The notes: a model not told the origin generated them from the letters alone. Counted from the first letter of the stretch, positions 18,219 through 27,815 are shown. The stretch is 64,000 bases of DNA from Anatilimnocola floriformis (GCF_024256385.1 NZ_JAMLFW010000001.1:4464001-4528000), one strand, 5' to 3'. Translations and numbers: made by a program.

Positions 18219-19532
18219 TTACAGGTAGCGGTTGAACAAATTCTCGAGATATTCCTGCCGGCCGCTCTTGTTCGGGGAGACTTCCCCCTTCTGCAGCATG
18301 TAGGTTTCGAGCGAGGTGAAGTCAGCTTTGCCGCTTTCGATCTCGGCGCCCACACCGCTGTCGAAGCTGCTGTAGCGTTCCTTCACAAACTTGTCGAATT
18401 CCCCTTCGGCTCGGATCGCTGCGGCCACCTTCAAGCCCTTGGCGAACGCATCCATGCCGCCGATGTGGGCGTAAAACAGATCGATCGGCTCGAAGCTTTC
18501 GCGGCGGACCTTGGCGTCGAAGTTCACGCCGCCGGGGGCGATGCCGCCGTGCTTCAAAAGCATCAGCATGATCTCGGTCGTCAGATAGTAGTTCGTCGGG
18601 AACTGATCGGTGTCCCAACCGAGCATCACGTCGCCCGTATTGGCATCGATGCTGCCGAGCGCACCTTGCATGCCCGTGTAATCGAGCTCGTGCATCATCG
18701 TGTGGCCGGCCAGCGTCGCGTGGTTGGTCTCGAGGTTCAGCTTGAAGTGCGGCAGCAGGTCGTACGCGCGGAGGAAGTTCAAGCAAGCCGCGGCGTCGCT
18801 GTCGTACTGATGCTTGGTCGGTTCTTTCGGTTTGGGTTCGATCAAGAACTGCCCGGTGAAGCCGATCTTCTTGGCGTAATCGACAGCCATGTGGAAGAAC
18901 TTGGCCAGGTGATCGATCTCGCGTTTCAGATCGGTGTTGAACAGATTCTGGTAGCCTTCGCGGCCGCCCCAGAACACATAGTTCTCACCGCCGAGTTCCT
19001 TCGTCACTTCGAGGCACTTCTTCACGCTCGCCGCTGCGAAGGCAAAGACGTCGGCGTTGCAGGTCGTCGCAGCACCGTGCATGAAGCGCGGATGGCTGAA
19101 CATGTTCGCCGTGCCCCACAACAGCTTGATGCCGGTGCGTTGCTGTTCTTCCTTCAGAGCCTTGGCGACCGTGTCGAAGATCTTGTTCGTCTCGGTGAGG
19201 TTTGCTCCTTCGGGAGCGACATCGCGATCGTGAAACGCGTAATAAGGCGCGCCGAGCTTTTCGATCAGTTCGAAAGCCACGCGGACGCGCTTCACGGCGT
19301 TTTCGACGCTCGGGCTGCCGTCATCCCAGGGGCGAATCGCCGTGCCGGGGCCGAACGGGTCGCTACCCGTGCCGCGGAAGGTGTGCCAATAGACGATGCT
19401 GAACCGCAGGTGGTCCTTCATCGATTTCCCTTCGATCATTTCGCTTTCGTTGTACCAGCGAAACGCCAGGGGGTTCCTCGACGACGGGCCTTCGTACTTG
19501 ATTTTGCTGACTTCAGGAAACGCGGCTGCCAT
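18219..19532 (-). CDS. xylA: Xylose isomerase
   Basis: Converts D-xylose to D-xylulose (and glucose to fructose) in the cytoplasm. The 437-residue length matches type II enzymes. Visible family motifs are HTFRG([10 protein letters not shown]), YYAFHDRD (metal site), [38 protein letters not shown] and GSIDANTGD. The C-terminal part is normal. The ATG at 19532 gives the family N-terminus ([16 protein letters not shown]); the open frame continues upstream without similarity. It is 330 bases downstream of the sulfatase gene on the same strand. No xylulokinase or transporter is adjacent. Confidence 0.96.
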   Translation of the reverse strand: MAAAFPEVSKIKYEGPSSRNPLAFRWYNESEMIEGKSMKDHLRFSIVYWHTFRGTGSDPFGPGTAIRPWDDGSPSVENAVKRVRVAFELIEKLGAPYYAFHDRDVAPEGANLTETNKIFDTVAKALKEEQQRTGIKLLWGTANMFSHPRFMHGAATTCNADVFAFAAASVKKCLEVTKELGGENYVFWGGREGYQNLFNTDLKREIDHLAKFFHMAVDYAKKIGFTGQFLIEPKPKEPTKHQYDSDAAACLNFLRAYDLLPHFKLNLETNHATLAGHTMMHELDYTGMQGALGSIDANTGDVMLGWDTDQFPTNYYLTTEIMLMLLKHGGIAPGGVNFDAKVRRESFEPIDLFYAHIGGMDAFAKGLKVAAAIRAEGEFDKFVKERYSSFDSGVGAEIESGKADFTSLETYMLQKGEVSPNKSGRQEYLENLFNRYL

Positions 19533-19862
19533 GACGGTTGTGCTCAATTCCAAAGACAAAAGACGGAGAGTAAATCCGGGGCGGGCCCGGTAATGAACCG
19601 GCGTTATCGTCGCAAATTCCCCCCTCACTGGCAACGGCCAACCGCCCTGGCGTGGATGGGGGTTATATAACAGGCATGAAGAATTGCGAATGGCCCGAAA
19701 TGCTTGCTGGGATTCGATCTGCGAAAAACATGCCACGAGTTGCTATAACCTTTTATAACCCTTTTATAACCTCTGATTACGACCTGATGACGAGTTGCTA
19801 TTGTTATTCTATCCCCAATTAATGGCAACTTGTCTGCCGTTACCGCGTCCCAGACGATCGGC
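19533..19862. promoter_or_regulatory. xylA upstream region with repeated TTATAACC motifs
   Basis: This 330-base gap between sulfatase and xylA holds three near-tandem copies of TATAACC(C/T) at about 19743-19772 with a 10-11 base period, roughly one helical turn. A 12-base direct repeat ACGAGTTGCTAT occurs at 19735-19746 and 19790-19801. Read on the minus strand the first part is GGTTATAAAAGGGTTATAAA. It is a reasonable place for the xylA promoter and a regulator site, but no known operator consensus is recognised. Confidence 0.45.
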
Positions 19863-21218
19863 CTACTTGTCCTGCTTTTTCTTCTGCTTCGTCTTGGCGG
19901 GAGTCGCTGAGGATTTCTCTCCAGGTTCAAGTTCGGCTGGCCGGGCAGCAGCGAACTGCTCGAGCGCCTTTTGCAACTTGGCCGACGCCGTTTTGGCAGC
20001 CGCCGATTGGTCCGCCGCGGCAAGCGCCTGCTTCTCGTTCGGATCGGCTTTCAGGTCGTACAAATCGCCGTTGCGGTAGAGTTTGTATTCGCGATCGAAG
20101 GCAAACTCTTTCACCGTCAGATTGTCGTTCTGCCGCGGCGAGTACCAGTGATACAGCCATTCGCGTGGCGAACCTTTTTCGCCACGCAGCTGCGATAAGA
20201 AACTCACGCCGTCGATTTTCTCCGGCAAGTTCTTTTCCGCCGTCGTGCCCGCCGCGGCGACAATCGTGGGGAGCACGTCGACGCTGCTGATCAGGTCGCT
20301 GTTCACCTGCCCCGCCTTGATTACCGCCGGCCAACTGGCGATCAGTGGCACGTGCGTGCCGCGCTGCGTGGTCGTTCCTTTGCCACCTTTGTAGTTCGCA
20401 TTCTGAAACTTGCTCGTCACACCGGTCCCCGTGCCATTGTCTCCGAGGAAGATGAGGAGCGTGTTGTCGCGAATCCCCAACTCGCCGAGCTTCTTGTCGA
20501 GCTCGCCGATCATCTTGTCCATGTACGTCGTCATGTCGGCGAAGTGCTTCTCCGCGCGATTGACCTGCTCTCCCATCGCCCGCGGATCCCAATCGGCACT
20601 GTCGGGCGTCGGCTGAAACGGATCGTGAGTCAGCGTCATGGGGTAATACAGAAAGAATGGATGATCTTTGTGCCGCGTGACAAAATCGATCGCAAACTCA
20701 TTCAGCAACTTCGGCCCATACTCGCCGTTCGTAAAATCCTTCTCTACGCCGTTGTACTCCAGCCCCGGATTCGCATACCGCGGCGGCCGTCGCGTCTGTT
20801 GCCACAGGCACGATTCATCGAAACCAAAATGCTTCGGCGAATCGACCTCGCGCCCGAGTTGCCACTTGCCACAAATGCCGGTCGCATAGCCGGCTTTCTT
20901 CAGCACATGCGCAAACGTCGTCTCCGTCCGCCGCAGCGTGCCGAAGTTGACGTAGTTCCGCACGTTGTACATGCCCGTCATCAACTGCACCCGCGTCGGA
21001 GTACACAGCGGCTGCACATGACACTGCTCAAACCGCATCCCACCCGCCGCAAGCCGATCGAGATTCGGCGTTTGATAGGACTGGCCACCATTGGCGGTCA
21101 CGCACTCATAGCCAAAGTCATCGCCTAGGATCAACACGATATTCGGACCGCTCGCGAGCGCATCAGCAGCCAACGCAACCAGCGAGAGAAACAAGGCCAA
21201 GATTATTTTGATTCGCAT
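19863..21218 (-). CDS. Type I sulfatase, secreted
   Basis: 451 residues with a signal peptide (MRIKIILALFLSLVALAADALA). The formylglycine motif is CTPTRVQLMTG (C-x-P-x-R-x4-TG), and the N-terminal metal site is GDDFGYE. Later motifs GKWQLG, FFLYYPMTLTHDP and GDNGTGTG also fit. It would remove sulfate esters from polysaccharides or lipids outside the cytoplasm; the substrate cannot be read from sequence. A Lys/Gln-rich tail (TKQKKKQDK) ends it. Only eight bases separate its ATG from the kinase stop, and its SD-like AGGTGA overlaps that stop, so it is probably translationally coupled to the kinase gene. Confidence 0.92.
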   Translation of the reverse strand: MRIKIILALFLSLVALAADALASGPNIVLILGDDFGYECVTANGGQSYQTPNLDRLAAGGMRFEQCHVQPLCTPTRVQLMTGMYNVRNYVNFGTLRRTETTFAHVLKKAGYATGICGKWQLGREVDSPKHFGFDESCLWQQTRRPPRYANPGLEYNGVEKDFTNGEYGPKLLNEFAIDFVTRHKDHPFFLYYPMTLTHDPFQPTPDSADWDPRAMGEQVNRAEKHFADMTTYMDKMIGELDKKLGELGIRDNTLLIFLGDNGTGTGVTSKFQNANYKGGKGTTTQRGTHVPLIASWPAVIKAGQVNSDLISSVDVLPTIVAAAGTTAEKNLPEKIDGVSFLSQLRGEKGSPREWLYHWYSPRQNDNLTVKEFAFDREYKLYRNGDLYDLKADPNEKQALAAADQSAAAKTASAKLQKALEQFAAARPAELEPGEKSSATPAKTKQKKKQDK

Positions 21219-21226
21219 TCGGTCAC

Positions 21227-22954
21227 CTAGTTTCGTTCCGGCGGAACCATCGTCGTTGCCGCAGCCACTCGAGCGTCGGCAGTCACGTAAGGTTCGCGTC
21301 TTTGCGACCGCAGGTACAGCCCCTGCAGCAGCATGTTGCAGGTCATCAGCGTCGCCACTTCTAGCGGCGCCCACATCGGCGTGAGGGCAAAGACAATGGC
21401 CATGACAAACATCACGCCGCCGACGATGTAATAAAAACCGGCTTCGACCGCGTGCGAGAGAAAACTGAGCGCCGCGGCGCCGGCCCACAGGCCATAAACC
21501 ATCAGCCGCAAGTTTGGTCGGTCGGCGGGAACGGTGATGAGCACCACGCTCAGGAGCACGGCCATCGCAATCGTATGGCCGATCCAAGTCGTGAGAAAAT
21601 GCTTCCGTTGCCAACTCGGAATGAGCCGCAACGACGGCGCGCCGACGCGGATCATCAGCGGCAACATGACAAACAGCACAAAGCTGGTCGTCGCGATCAT
21701 GCCGTTGGCGTAATACGGCTTGCCGGTGAGAAAGTACCAGGCGATGAGATGCGTTGTGAGTGGAATCGGACAGAAAAAGAGCATCCACTTCGTAAAACCC
21801 TGAATCCGCTCGTCGAAACCGTGATGCGTAATCGTACGCGTCACCTGTTCGACTAGCGTCAGCGATTGCGCGCTGATCGGTTCATTCTGCAGAAAGGCCT
21901 GCAAGTCTTGGGCGAGCGCTGCCGCGTTGGCGTAGCGATTCGCCGGTTTCTTTTCGAGGCATTTCAAGCAAATGATTTCGATGTCGCGCGGAACTTTCGG
22001 CTGCACCATCCGCGGCGGCAGCGGATCTTGTTCGCGCACGGCTTGAATCGTTTCGATGACCGAATCGCCTTTGAACGGCGGCCGACCGGTGAGCATTTCA
22101 TACAGCATCACACCCAGCGCGTAGACATCGGTGGCCGGGCCGATTTCGCTGCCGTTCCCAGCTGCTTGTTCCGGCGCCATGTACGTCGGCGAGCCGATGA
22201 TCGCGCCGGTCAGCGTGTGGGCGATATTTCCTTCGGCCCGTTTCGCCAGGCCGAAGTCAGCGATCTTTGGCGTGCCATTGGCATCGATCAACACATTGCC
22301 GGGCTTCAAGTCGCGATGAACGATGCCGCGCTCGTGCGCGTGTTGAATCCCCTTGGCCAGCGCGAGAATCAACTCAGCCGCCCGTCGCGGCGGCAATGCG
22401 GTCCCTTCGATCTGATGCGAGAGATTGCCGCCGGGAACAAACTCCAGCGTCAGATAAGGACAGTCGTTCTGCTCGCCGATTTCGTAGATCTGCACGATGT
22501 TCGGATGCGCGAGCCGAGCGACGGCTTCGGCTTCGGCGCGAAAACGCGAGAGCTCTTGTCGACTCGCATTCACGCCCGAGAGGATCATCTTGATCGCAAC
22601 GATCCGGTTGAGCGCCAACTGCCGCGCTTTATAAACGACGCCCATTCCTCCCTGGCCGATCAGCTCCAGAATCTCATAGCCAATCAAGTTCGGCAGCGCA
22701 AGCGGCGTGCGACCTCCTGCGAAGCTCCCTGATACTTCCGGCGAGAGTTCGAGTGCAGCGAGAATCTTTTCCCGCCGAGCGATCCGATCGCGCAGCTCTT
22801 GTTGCAAGCGAGGATCATTCGGACAGAGCATTTCGGCCGAAACCGATTCACCGGCAGCGCGGCGTTCCTCCCATTCGACGAGGAGTTCCAGCACCGGATC
22901 AATCGGCGGCGGAGTAAGTAAATTTGCAACCGGCTGTGTACGTTCGTCGTTCAT
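21227..22954 (-). CDS. Transmembrane Ser/Thr protein kinase (PknB-like)
   Basis: 575 residues. After an N-terminal extension (residues 1-85) comes a complete kinase domain: GQGGMGVVYKA (P-loop), VAIKMI (Lys), IVHRDLKPGNVLID (catalytic loop), ADFGLAK and SPTYMAPEQ. The C-terminal 200 residues are hydrophobic with about six predicted transmembrane helices and no obvious extracellular sensor. The ATG at 22954 forms a TGATG junction with the sigma-factor stop and has GAGG five bases upstream; a GTG one codon earlier is possible. The pairing with an ECF-type sigma factor is a hallmark of planctomycetes; the kinase may control that sigma factor. Confidence 0.93.
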   Translation of the reverse strand: MNDERTQPVANLLTPPPIDPVLELLVEWEERRAAGESVSAEMLCPNDPRLQQELRDRIARREKILAALELSPEVSGSFAGGRTPLALPNLIGYEILELIGQGGMGVVYKARQLALNRIVAIKMILSGVNASRQELSRFRAEAEAVARLAHPNIVQIYEIGEQNDCPYLTLEFVPGGNLSHQIEGTALPPRRAAELILALAKGIQHAHERGIVHRDLKPGNVLIDANGTPKIADFGLAKRAEGNIAHTLTGAIIGSPTYMAPEQAAGNGSEIGPATDVYALGVMLYEMLTGRPPFKGDSVIETIQAVREQDPLPPRMVQPKVPRDIEIICLKCLEKKPANRYANAAALAQDLQAFLQNEPISAQSLTLVEQVTRTITHHGFDERIQGFTKWMLFFCPIPLTTHLIAWYFLTGKPYYANGMIATTSFVLFVMLPLMIRVGAPSLRLIPSWQRKHFLTTWIGHTIAMAVLLSVVLITVPADRPNLRLMVYGLWAGAAALSFLSHAVEAGFYYIVGGVMFVMAIVFALTPMWAPLEVATLMTCNMLLQGLYLRSQRREPYVTADARVAAATTMVPPERN

Positions 22955-23556
22955 CACAGCCTCGCGATTTGCGTCAGGTCAGCAGCTAGATATTCCGTCG
23001 CCGCGACCCACAGATAACTGACTTTCCGCGGATGAAGCTCCAGAATCTTGGCAATTTCCGCCTGCGGCAAGCCAAGATAGTAGTGCATCTCGAAAATGGT
23101 CCGCTCGGCATCGGCCAGCGTGCCAACCTTGTTGTGAAACTCGGTCCAAATGGCGAGACGAGCGCCGTCGAGCGATTGATCGCCCGGCTCCATACGACTG
23201 GCGAGCGAGTCGTTTGCGGGGAACATTGTTTCATGCTGATGAAACGTTCGTTGCCGATCAGCGACCATATCGAGCAGCACCTGCCGGATCTTGTGGGCGG
23301 CCAACCGAAAAAAATCGGCGACCGTCGGCGGATCGGCTTTGTCCATGGCTTGGATCAAGCGGAGCCAGGTTTCGTGCACCACACTATCGACATCGTGCCG
23401 CCGCTGCAGGTTCGGAAACGACCCGGACAAAATCTTGCCGGCTAGCCGTCGCAGCCGACCGCAGGCCTGTTCGAGAAATTCGCGGCGGGCCTGCTGATCG
23501 CCCGCGCGGAGGCGATCGAGCAATTGCTGCAGTTCCACCGTGACGGCCGAATCCAT
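22954..23556 (-). CDS. ECF-type RNA polymerase sigma factor
   Basis: 200 residues with a sigma-70 region 2 (RLRRLAGKILSG ... VVHETWLRLIQ) and region 4 helix-turn-helix (FEMHYYLGLPQAEIAKILELHPRKVSYLW). The length and the ECF-sigma/kinase pairing are those of the planctomycete ECF families regulated by Ser/Thr kinases rather than by a classic anti-sigma factor. The ATG at 23556 is chosen over the longer open frame to 23598, which starts with low-complexity sequence. It is the first gene of the coupled sigma-kinase-sulfatase cluster. Confidence 0.88.
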   Translation of the reverse strand: MDSAVTVELQQLLDRLRAGDQQARREFLEQACGRLRRLAGKILSGSFPNLQRRHDVDSVVHETWLRLIQAMDKADPPTVADFFRLAAHKIRQVLLDMVADRQRTFHQHETMFPANDSLASRMEPGDQSLDGARLAIWTEFHNKVGTLADAERTIFEMHYYLGLPQAEIAKILELHPRKVSYLWVAATEYLAADLTQIARL

Positions 23557-23698
23557 GCACCACCTGCCCGAAGTCGTGCGGCAGCCAGAAGTTACCACAA
23601 TTCGGAAGATTCTTGAAATTTGGGTGTCCGAAGTGCACCCTACGGCTGCTTAGCTACTAGAGGAGCTTATTAGGAGCCACCTGCCGCCGCAAGTCAAA

Positions 23699-24901
23699 AT
23701 GAATGGCGGGCACAACACCATGACTAGCACGAATATTAGCACTGCGTACTCGCAGCAATGGAACACTGCCATGAAAACCTTCATCGCCCTAACCTTGATC
23801 GCAGCCCTCGGCGGGACGTCGGCGGGGCTCTGGTTTCATTTTTTCCCTCGCAGCCACGAACTCCGTTTGCCGGGGACCGTCGAATCGCAGGAAGTGCGAC
23901 TGAGCTCGCGCGTTGGCGGCCGGGTGTCGAAGGTGTATGTCGACGACGGCGCCGTGCTCGAAGCCGGCGCGAAAATCATCGACCTGGAAATGCCCGAACT
24001 TGATGCGCAGCGCGCCCAACTCGTCGCGCAGAAGAATGCCGCCGAAGCCAACGTTGCCAAGCTCGTCGAAGGGCCGCGCAAACAAGAGATCGCTGCTGCC
24101 AAGGCCGCCGTCGATGCGTCGAAGGCTCGACTCGACTTGATGAACGCTGGTTTCCGTCCCGAAGAAACCGAGCAAGTCGCCGGCGATCTGGCCGCCGCTC
24201 GCGCCGACTTGGCCAACGCTCGCGTCGATATGGACCGCGAACGGAACCTGTTGAATCAGAAGGCAACCAGCCAGCAGAATTTCGATGCCGCCGTCGCCAA
24301 ATATGGCCGGTTGAGCGGCCAGGTTTCGGCGCTCGATGCGAAACATCGGATGTATAGCAAGGGATATCGCGATCAGGAAAAAGCCGAAGCCGAAGCGGAA
24401 CTCGCTCGCTTGCAGGCCAATCTCGATCTGCTGTACGCCGGCACTCGTGACGAGGACAAAGATGAAGCCCGCGCGCAGGTCGCACAACTCGACGGCAAGC
24501 TCGCTGAGCTCGACGTGATGCGGGCCGAACGAACCGTCTTCGCGCCCGAGAAATGCGTCGTGCAAACCGTCTCGGTCCGCCCCGGCGACATCGCCGCGCC
24601 AAATCGGCCGGTCGCTCTCGTCCTCCGCGCTGATGACTTGTGGGTGAAGGCTTATATCTCGGAAATCCAAATGGGCCTGATCAAGGTCGGCCAAAAAGTG
24701 GAAGTGACGATGGACACCTTCCCGAACAAACGCTTCAGCGGCGAAGTGATCTACATCGCCCCGCAAAGCGAGTTCACGCCCCGCAACGTGCAGACCGTTG
24801 ATGAACGCCGGCACCAGGTCTTCGGCGTGAAGGTGCGCGTCGCTGATCCGCAAGGAGTTTTCAAAGCGGGGATGGCGGCGGATGTTTGGTTGAAGAAATA
24901 G
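23699..24901 (+). CDS. HlyD/EmrA-type membrane fusion protein
   Basis: 400 residues: N-terminal membrane anchor (FIALTLIAALGGTSAGLWFHFF), lipoyl-like half-motif VESQEVRLSSRVGGRVSKVYVDDGAVLEAGAKI, long coiled coil (about residues 100-290) and a C-terminal beta-barrel domain (PGDIAAPNRPVALVLRADDLWVKAYI). It links an inner-membrane ABC pump to the outer membrane, as in YbhG. The next two genes are its ATPase and permease. The start is not decided by an SD; ATGs at 23720 and 23771 are alternatives, the last giving the shortest anchor. Confidence 0.9.
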   Translation: MNGGHNTMTSTNISTAYSQQWNTAMKTFIALTLIAALGGTSAGLWFHFFPRSHELRLPGTVESQEVRLSSRVGGRVSKVYVDDGAVLEAGAKIIDLEMPELDAQRAQLVAQKNAAEANVAKLVEGPRKQEIAAAKAAVDASKARLDLMNAGFRPEETEQVAGDLAAARADLANARVDMDRERNLLNQKATSQQNFDAAVAKYGRLSGQVSALDAKHRMYSKGYRDQEKAEAEAELARLQANLDLLYAGTRDEDKDEARAQVAQLDGKLAELDVMRAERTVFAPEKCVVQTVSVRPGDIAAPNRPVALVLRADDLWVKAYISEIQMGLIKVGQKVEVTMDTFPNKRFSGEVIYIAPQSEFTPRNVQTVDERRHQVFGVKVRVADPQGVFKAGMAADVWLKK

Positions 24902-24903
24902 CG

Positions 24904-25042
24904 TGTTGCGAAGCAACAACGTCACTCCCTCTCCTCGGTACTCCGGGGAGAGGGCCGGGGTGAGGGGCTGACTTGCAAATCACCTCCCCAAGCCAAAAGC
25001 CCCTCACCCTAACCCTCTCCCCGGCGTACCGAGGAGAGGGAA
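24904..25042. repeat. Composite dispersed repeat inside the efflux operon
   Basis: A short hairpin GTTGCGAAGCAAC (24904-24916) is followed by a 45-base GC-rich unit (24924-24968, beginning ACTCCCTCTCCTCGGTAC) and an inverted copy of it (24998-25042). Related units are at 46033-46079, 46633-46680 and 55528-55593. The pair can form a long hairpin in the mRNA between hlyD and the ATPase gene. Confidence 0.8.
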
Positions 25043-25074
25043 CTCCCAATTCACAACTCATTGAGTTAGCAATC

Positions 25075-26025
25075 ATGTCCATCAATTCAAATACCCCAGT
25101 CATCGACGTCCGCAACGTCACTCTTCGCTTCGGCACCTTCACCGCCGTAGATCGCGTCGATCTGCAAGTGCAAGCCGGCGAAGTCTTCGGCCTGCTCGGG
25201 CCCAACGGTTCGGGAAAAACCACGCTAATTCGCGCTCTCTGCGGTTTGCTGCCGCTGGCCGAAGGTTCGGCGAGCGTGCTAGGGCACAATGTGGCGACCG
25301 AGGCCGATGTGGTGCGGCAATCGATCGGCTACATGTCGCAAAAGTTCTCCCTCTACGCCGACCTGACCGTTCAGGAGAACATGGATTTCTATTCCGGCAT
25401 CTACGGATTGCGGAACGCACAAGCCAAGGAGCGGCAACGCGAGCTCGTCGAACTCACTGGCCTGCAACCTTATCTCAGCCGTTGGGCTGGCCGGCTCAGC
25501 GGTGGTTGGAAACAACGGCTCGCGATGGTTTGTGCCTTGCTCCATCGGCCCAAGCTCGTCTTCCTCGATGAACCGACGGCGGGTGTCGATCCAGTAGCCC
25601 GCCGCGAGTTGTGGGACTTGCTCTTTCAACTCGCGGCACAGGGCATCACGCTGCTCGTCACCACGCACTACATGGACGAAGCCGAACGCTGTGGCCGGGT
25701 TGGTTATCTCCACTTGTCGAAGTTGCTCGTGATTGGTTCTCCGAGCGAACTCAAGCAACTTCCCGAAGTCACGCCGCCTGGTTTTCATCGCATCGAAATC
25801 GTCGCGCCCGACATCGCCGAGTTGCTCAATCGACTGAAGCATCGACCGACGGTGAAGGAAGCCACGATCTTCGGCCAATCGATTCACGCCCTCGTCGATC
25901 AAAAAGATGACCTGCGCGATCTGACTGGCCCCGATGTGAGCGTGCGGCCGGCCGGCGCCAATCTGGAAGATGTGTTTGTGACCATTGCCCGCAACCGCAC
26001 CCGCGAATTGGCTCAAGCTTCGTAA
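25075..26025 (+). CDS. ABC transporter ATP-binding protein of the efflux operon
   Basis: 316 residues with Walker [10 protein letters not shown], signature LSGGWKQR, Walker [13 protein letters not shown] and H-loop TTHYMDEAE, in the style of CcmA/YbhF ATPases. It powers the adjacent ABC-2 permease. A C-terminal extension of about 80 residues has a normal ABC-2-ATPase fold. The ATG at 25075 starts the domain cleanly; the frame opens further upstream but that part reads through the composite repeat. YbhF-like ATPases are often tandem double ATPases; this one is single. Confidence 0.93.
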   Translation: MSINSNTPVIDVRNVTLRFGTFTAVDRVDLQVQAGEVFGLLGPNGSGKTTLIRALCGLLPLAEGSASVLGHNVATEADVVRQSIGYMSQKFSLYADLTVQENMDFYSGIYGLRNAQAKERQRELVELTGLQPYLSRWAGRLSGGWKQRLAMVCALLHRPKLVFLDEPTAGVDPVARRELWDLLFQLAAQGITLLVTTHYMDEAERCGRVGYLHLSKLLVIGSPSELKQLPEVTPPGFHRIEIVAPDIAELLNRLKHRPTVKEATIFGQSIHALVDQKDDLRDLTGPDVSVRPAGANLEDVFVTIARNRTRELAQAS

Positions 26026-26037
26026 GGAACCTGCACC

Positions 26038-27150
26038 ATGACTGGCGACACCTTTTTGCGGACGTTTTCGATTGCTCGCAAGGAAATGCTCCACATCTTG
26101 CGCGATCCGCAGACGCTCTTTTTCACGATCTTCGTCCCCGTGATGGAGCTCTTCATGCTCGGCTACGCGATCGATACGAACGTGCGCAATGTGCGCACGG
26201 TCGCTGTCGATCACGCCGGCACGCAAGAAAGCCGGCGACTGCTCGAGCAATTCGAAAACAGCGGCGACTTCAAAATCACGCATAAGGTCTACAGCGACAC
26301 CGAGGCTTATCAGCTGATCGTTGCCGGCAAGGCTCGCGTGGGAATTATCATTCCTGAAGATTATTCGCGACGCCTGGAGGCAGGCGAATCGGCCGAAATG
26401 CTCGTGTTGGTCGACGGCACCGAGTCGAGCATCGCTGCCGAGGCGGTGAACGTCAGCAATGCGATCGCGCTGCGCGAATCGCTGGCCCGCATCCTGCAAG
26501 ACCAGGCTTTTCCGATCGAAGCCCGGCCGCGGATTCTCTTCAACCCTGACACGCGCTCGGCGAACTTTTTCATTCCCGGCTTGATGGTGGTGATGTGCCA
26601 AATGATGTCGACCGTCCTGTCGGCGAACGCGATCGTTCGCGAGAAAGAACTCGGCACGCTCGAGCAACTTTACATGACACCGGTCCGCCGCGGCGAATTG
26701 ATCCTCGGCAAGATGGGGCCATACATTTTGCTCACGCTGCTCGAGTTTTGCTTCATCGCCTTCCTGATGTGGTCGATTTTCCGCGTGCCGATTCAGGGAT
26801 ATTTCATCACGCTGATCATGATCACGTTTCCCTTCGTCCTCGCGAACCTCGGCGTCGGCTTGTGGATCTCGACGAAGGCAGCCACTCGCGAAGCGGCCGG
26901 CCAGGTCGCGATGGGAACGTTTCTGCCGTCGATTTTTCTGTCGGGCTACGTTTTTCCGATCGACTCAATGCCCTGGCCGTTGCAGCACGTGGCCAACTTG
27001 ATTCCCACGACTTGGATGATCGATGCTTCGCGCAGCGTGATCCTGCGTGGCGGCGGCTGGCAGGAACTGTGGCAACACGCCATCGTGCTGTGGTGCATGG
27101 CGATCACGGCAGTGATCTTCGGCACGCTGCAAATGAAGAAACGGCTGTAA
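26038..27150 (+). CDS. ABC-2 type permease of the efflux operon
   Basis: 370 residues: one N-terminal transmembrane helix, a large extracytoplasmic domain (about residues 50-190) and five C-terminal helices with the ABC-2 permease pattern (FIPGLMVVMCQMMSTVL, REKELGTLEQLYMTPVRRGE). It resembles YhhJ/YbhR. Only one permease gene is present, whereas ybh-type operons have two; it could homodimerise. AAGGA is nine bases before the ATG, and 12 bases separate it from the ATPase stop, so the three genes are one operon. Confidence 0.93.
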   Translation: MTGDTFLRTFSIARKEMLHILRDPQTLFFTIFVPVMELFMLGYAIDTNVRNVRTVAVDHAGTQESRRLLEQFENSGDFKITHKVYSDTEAYQLIVAGKARVGIIIPEDYSRRLEAGESAEMLVLVDGTESSIAAEAVNVSNAIALRESLARILQDQAFPIEARPRILFNPDTRSANFFIPGLMVVMCQMMSTVLSANAIVREKELGTLEQLYMTPVRRGELILGKMGPYILLTLLEFCFIAFLMWSIFRVPIQGYFITLIMITFPFVLANLGVGLWISTKAATREAAGQVAMGTFLPSIFLSGYVFPIDSMPWPLQHVANLIPTTWMIDASRSVILRGGGWQELWQHAIVLWCMAITAVIFGTLQMKKRL

Positions 27151-27155
27151 TGCAA

Positions 27156-27815
27156 CTAGCGGCGCATCACGCCCGGAGCACCCGGCGGTCCCTGCGTGCT
27201 CCACTCGGGCAGCAGGGCCAGAAAATCCGCCGCTGCGCCGGTCAGCCAGACGCAGTTCCCTTCCATCTTGCTGCAGCCCACAAGGTTGACTGAGCCCGCA
27301 GCGGCCATGTAGATCAAACCACCAAGACCGGTGAGCATGCCAAGCAAGGCGGGGATGCCGATGAGGTTGCTCAATTCTTGTTGACGCGGATCGAGCGACA
27401 ACATCGCGACCAGGCTGAGCAGAAAAACCGCGCCGCCGCCCAAAGCAATGAATAATCCGCGCCGCGAGTGCTTTTTCTTTTTCGCGAGCCAATCGTTGCT
27501 GATCGGCAAGTTCAGCTGCAGTTGCCGGCCCATCGTGGCCTGCGCGATGGCGGCGCCGATCACGCCGAACATGAGTGTCCAAGCGATCGAATGCGGCACG
27601 AACTTTACCGTGTGCGCTTTGGGGACCAGGTTCTGGTCGCTGCCCGTCATTACGCAGCAGGGCGGAAAGACGAACTGATTTCCCACCACGACAATCTGCT
27701 TGCCGTCGCGAAAGAGATTCAGCGAGTTGAGCGGCTGAGCCTTCGTGGTGGCAACCGGCGTCGGGATGGCGCCACTGTAAGCGTAAGGATTATCAGCGAA
27801 AGGATTGTCAGGCAT
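27156..27815 (-). CDS. Membrane protein of unknown function
   Basis: 219 residues. The N-terminus is Pro/Asn/Tyr-rich (MPDNPFADNPYAYSGAIPTP); then a beta-like segment containing CCVMTG; then three transmembrane helices (about residues 85-105, 118-140 and 148-172). The C-terminus is hydrophilic and Pro-rich. It converges closely with the efflux permease (five bases between stops). I recognise no functional motif. Confidence 0.72.
   Translation of the reverse strand: MPDNPFADNPYAYSGAIPTPVATTKAQPLNSLNLFRDGKQIVVVGNQFVFPPCCVMTGSDQNLVPKAHTVKFVPHSIAWTLMFGVIGAAIAQATMGRQLQLNLPISNDWLAKKKKHSRRGLFIALGGGAVFLLSLVAMLSLDPRQQELSNLIGIPALLGMLTGLGGLIYMAAAGSVNLVGCSKMEGNCVWLTGAAADFLALLPEWSTQGPPGAPGVMRR

Noticed and set aside
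18465-19670. A 401-codon plus-strand open frame opposite xylA
   Set aside because: It is antisense to a perfectly conserved xylose isomerase and its translation has no family pattern; GC-rich third positions keep the opposite frame open.
19741-19772. Tandem TTATAACC motifs considered as a CRISPR array
   Set aside because: Repeat is 7-8 bases with no unique spacers and no cas genes nearby.
23789-24925. A 378-codon minus-strand open frame opposite the HlyD-type gene
   Set aside because: Composition is Phe/His/Arg/Val-rich with no domain; the plus-strand gene is clear.
25279-26667. A 462-codon minus-strand open frame across the ABC ATPase and permease genes
   Set aside because: Spans two well-recognised genes in antisense and shows no recognisable protein motif.
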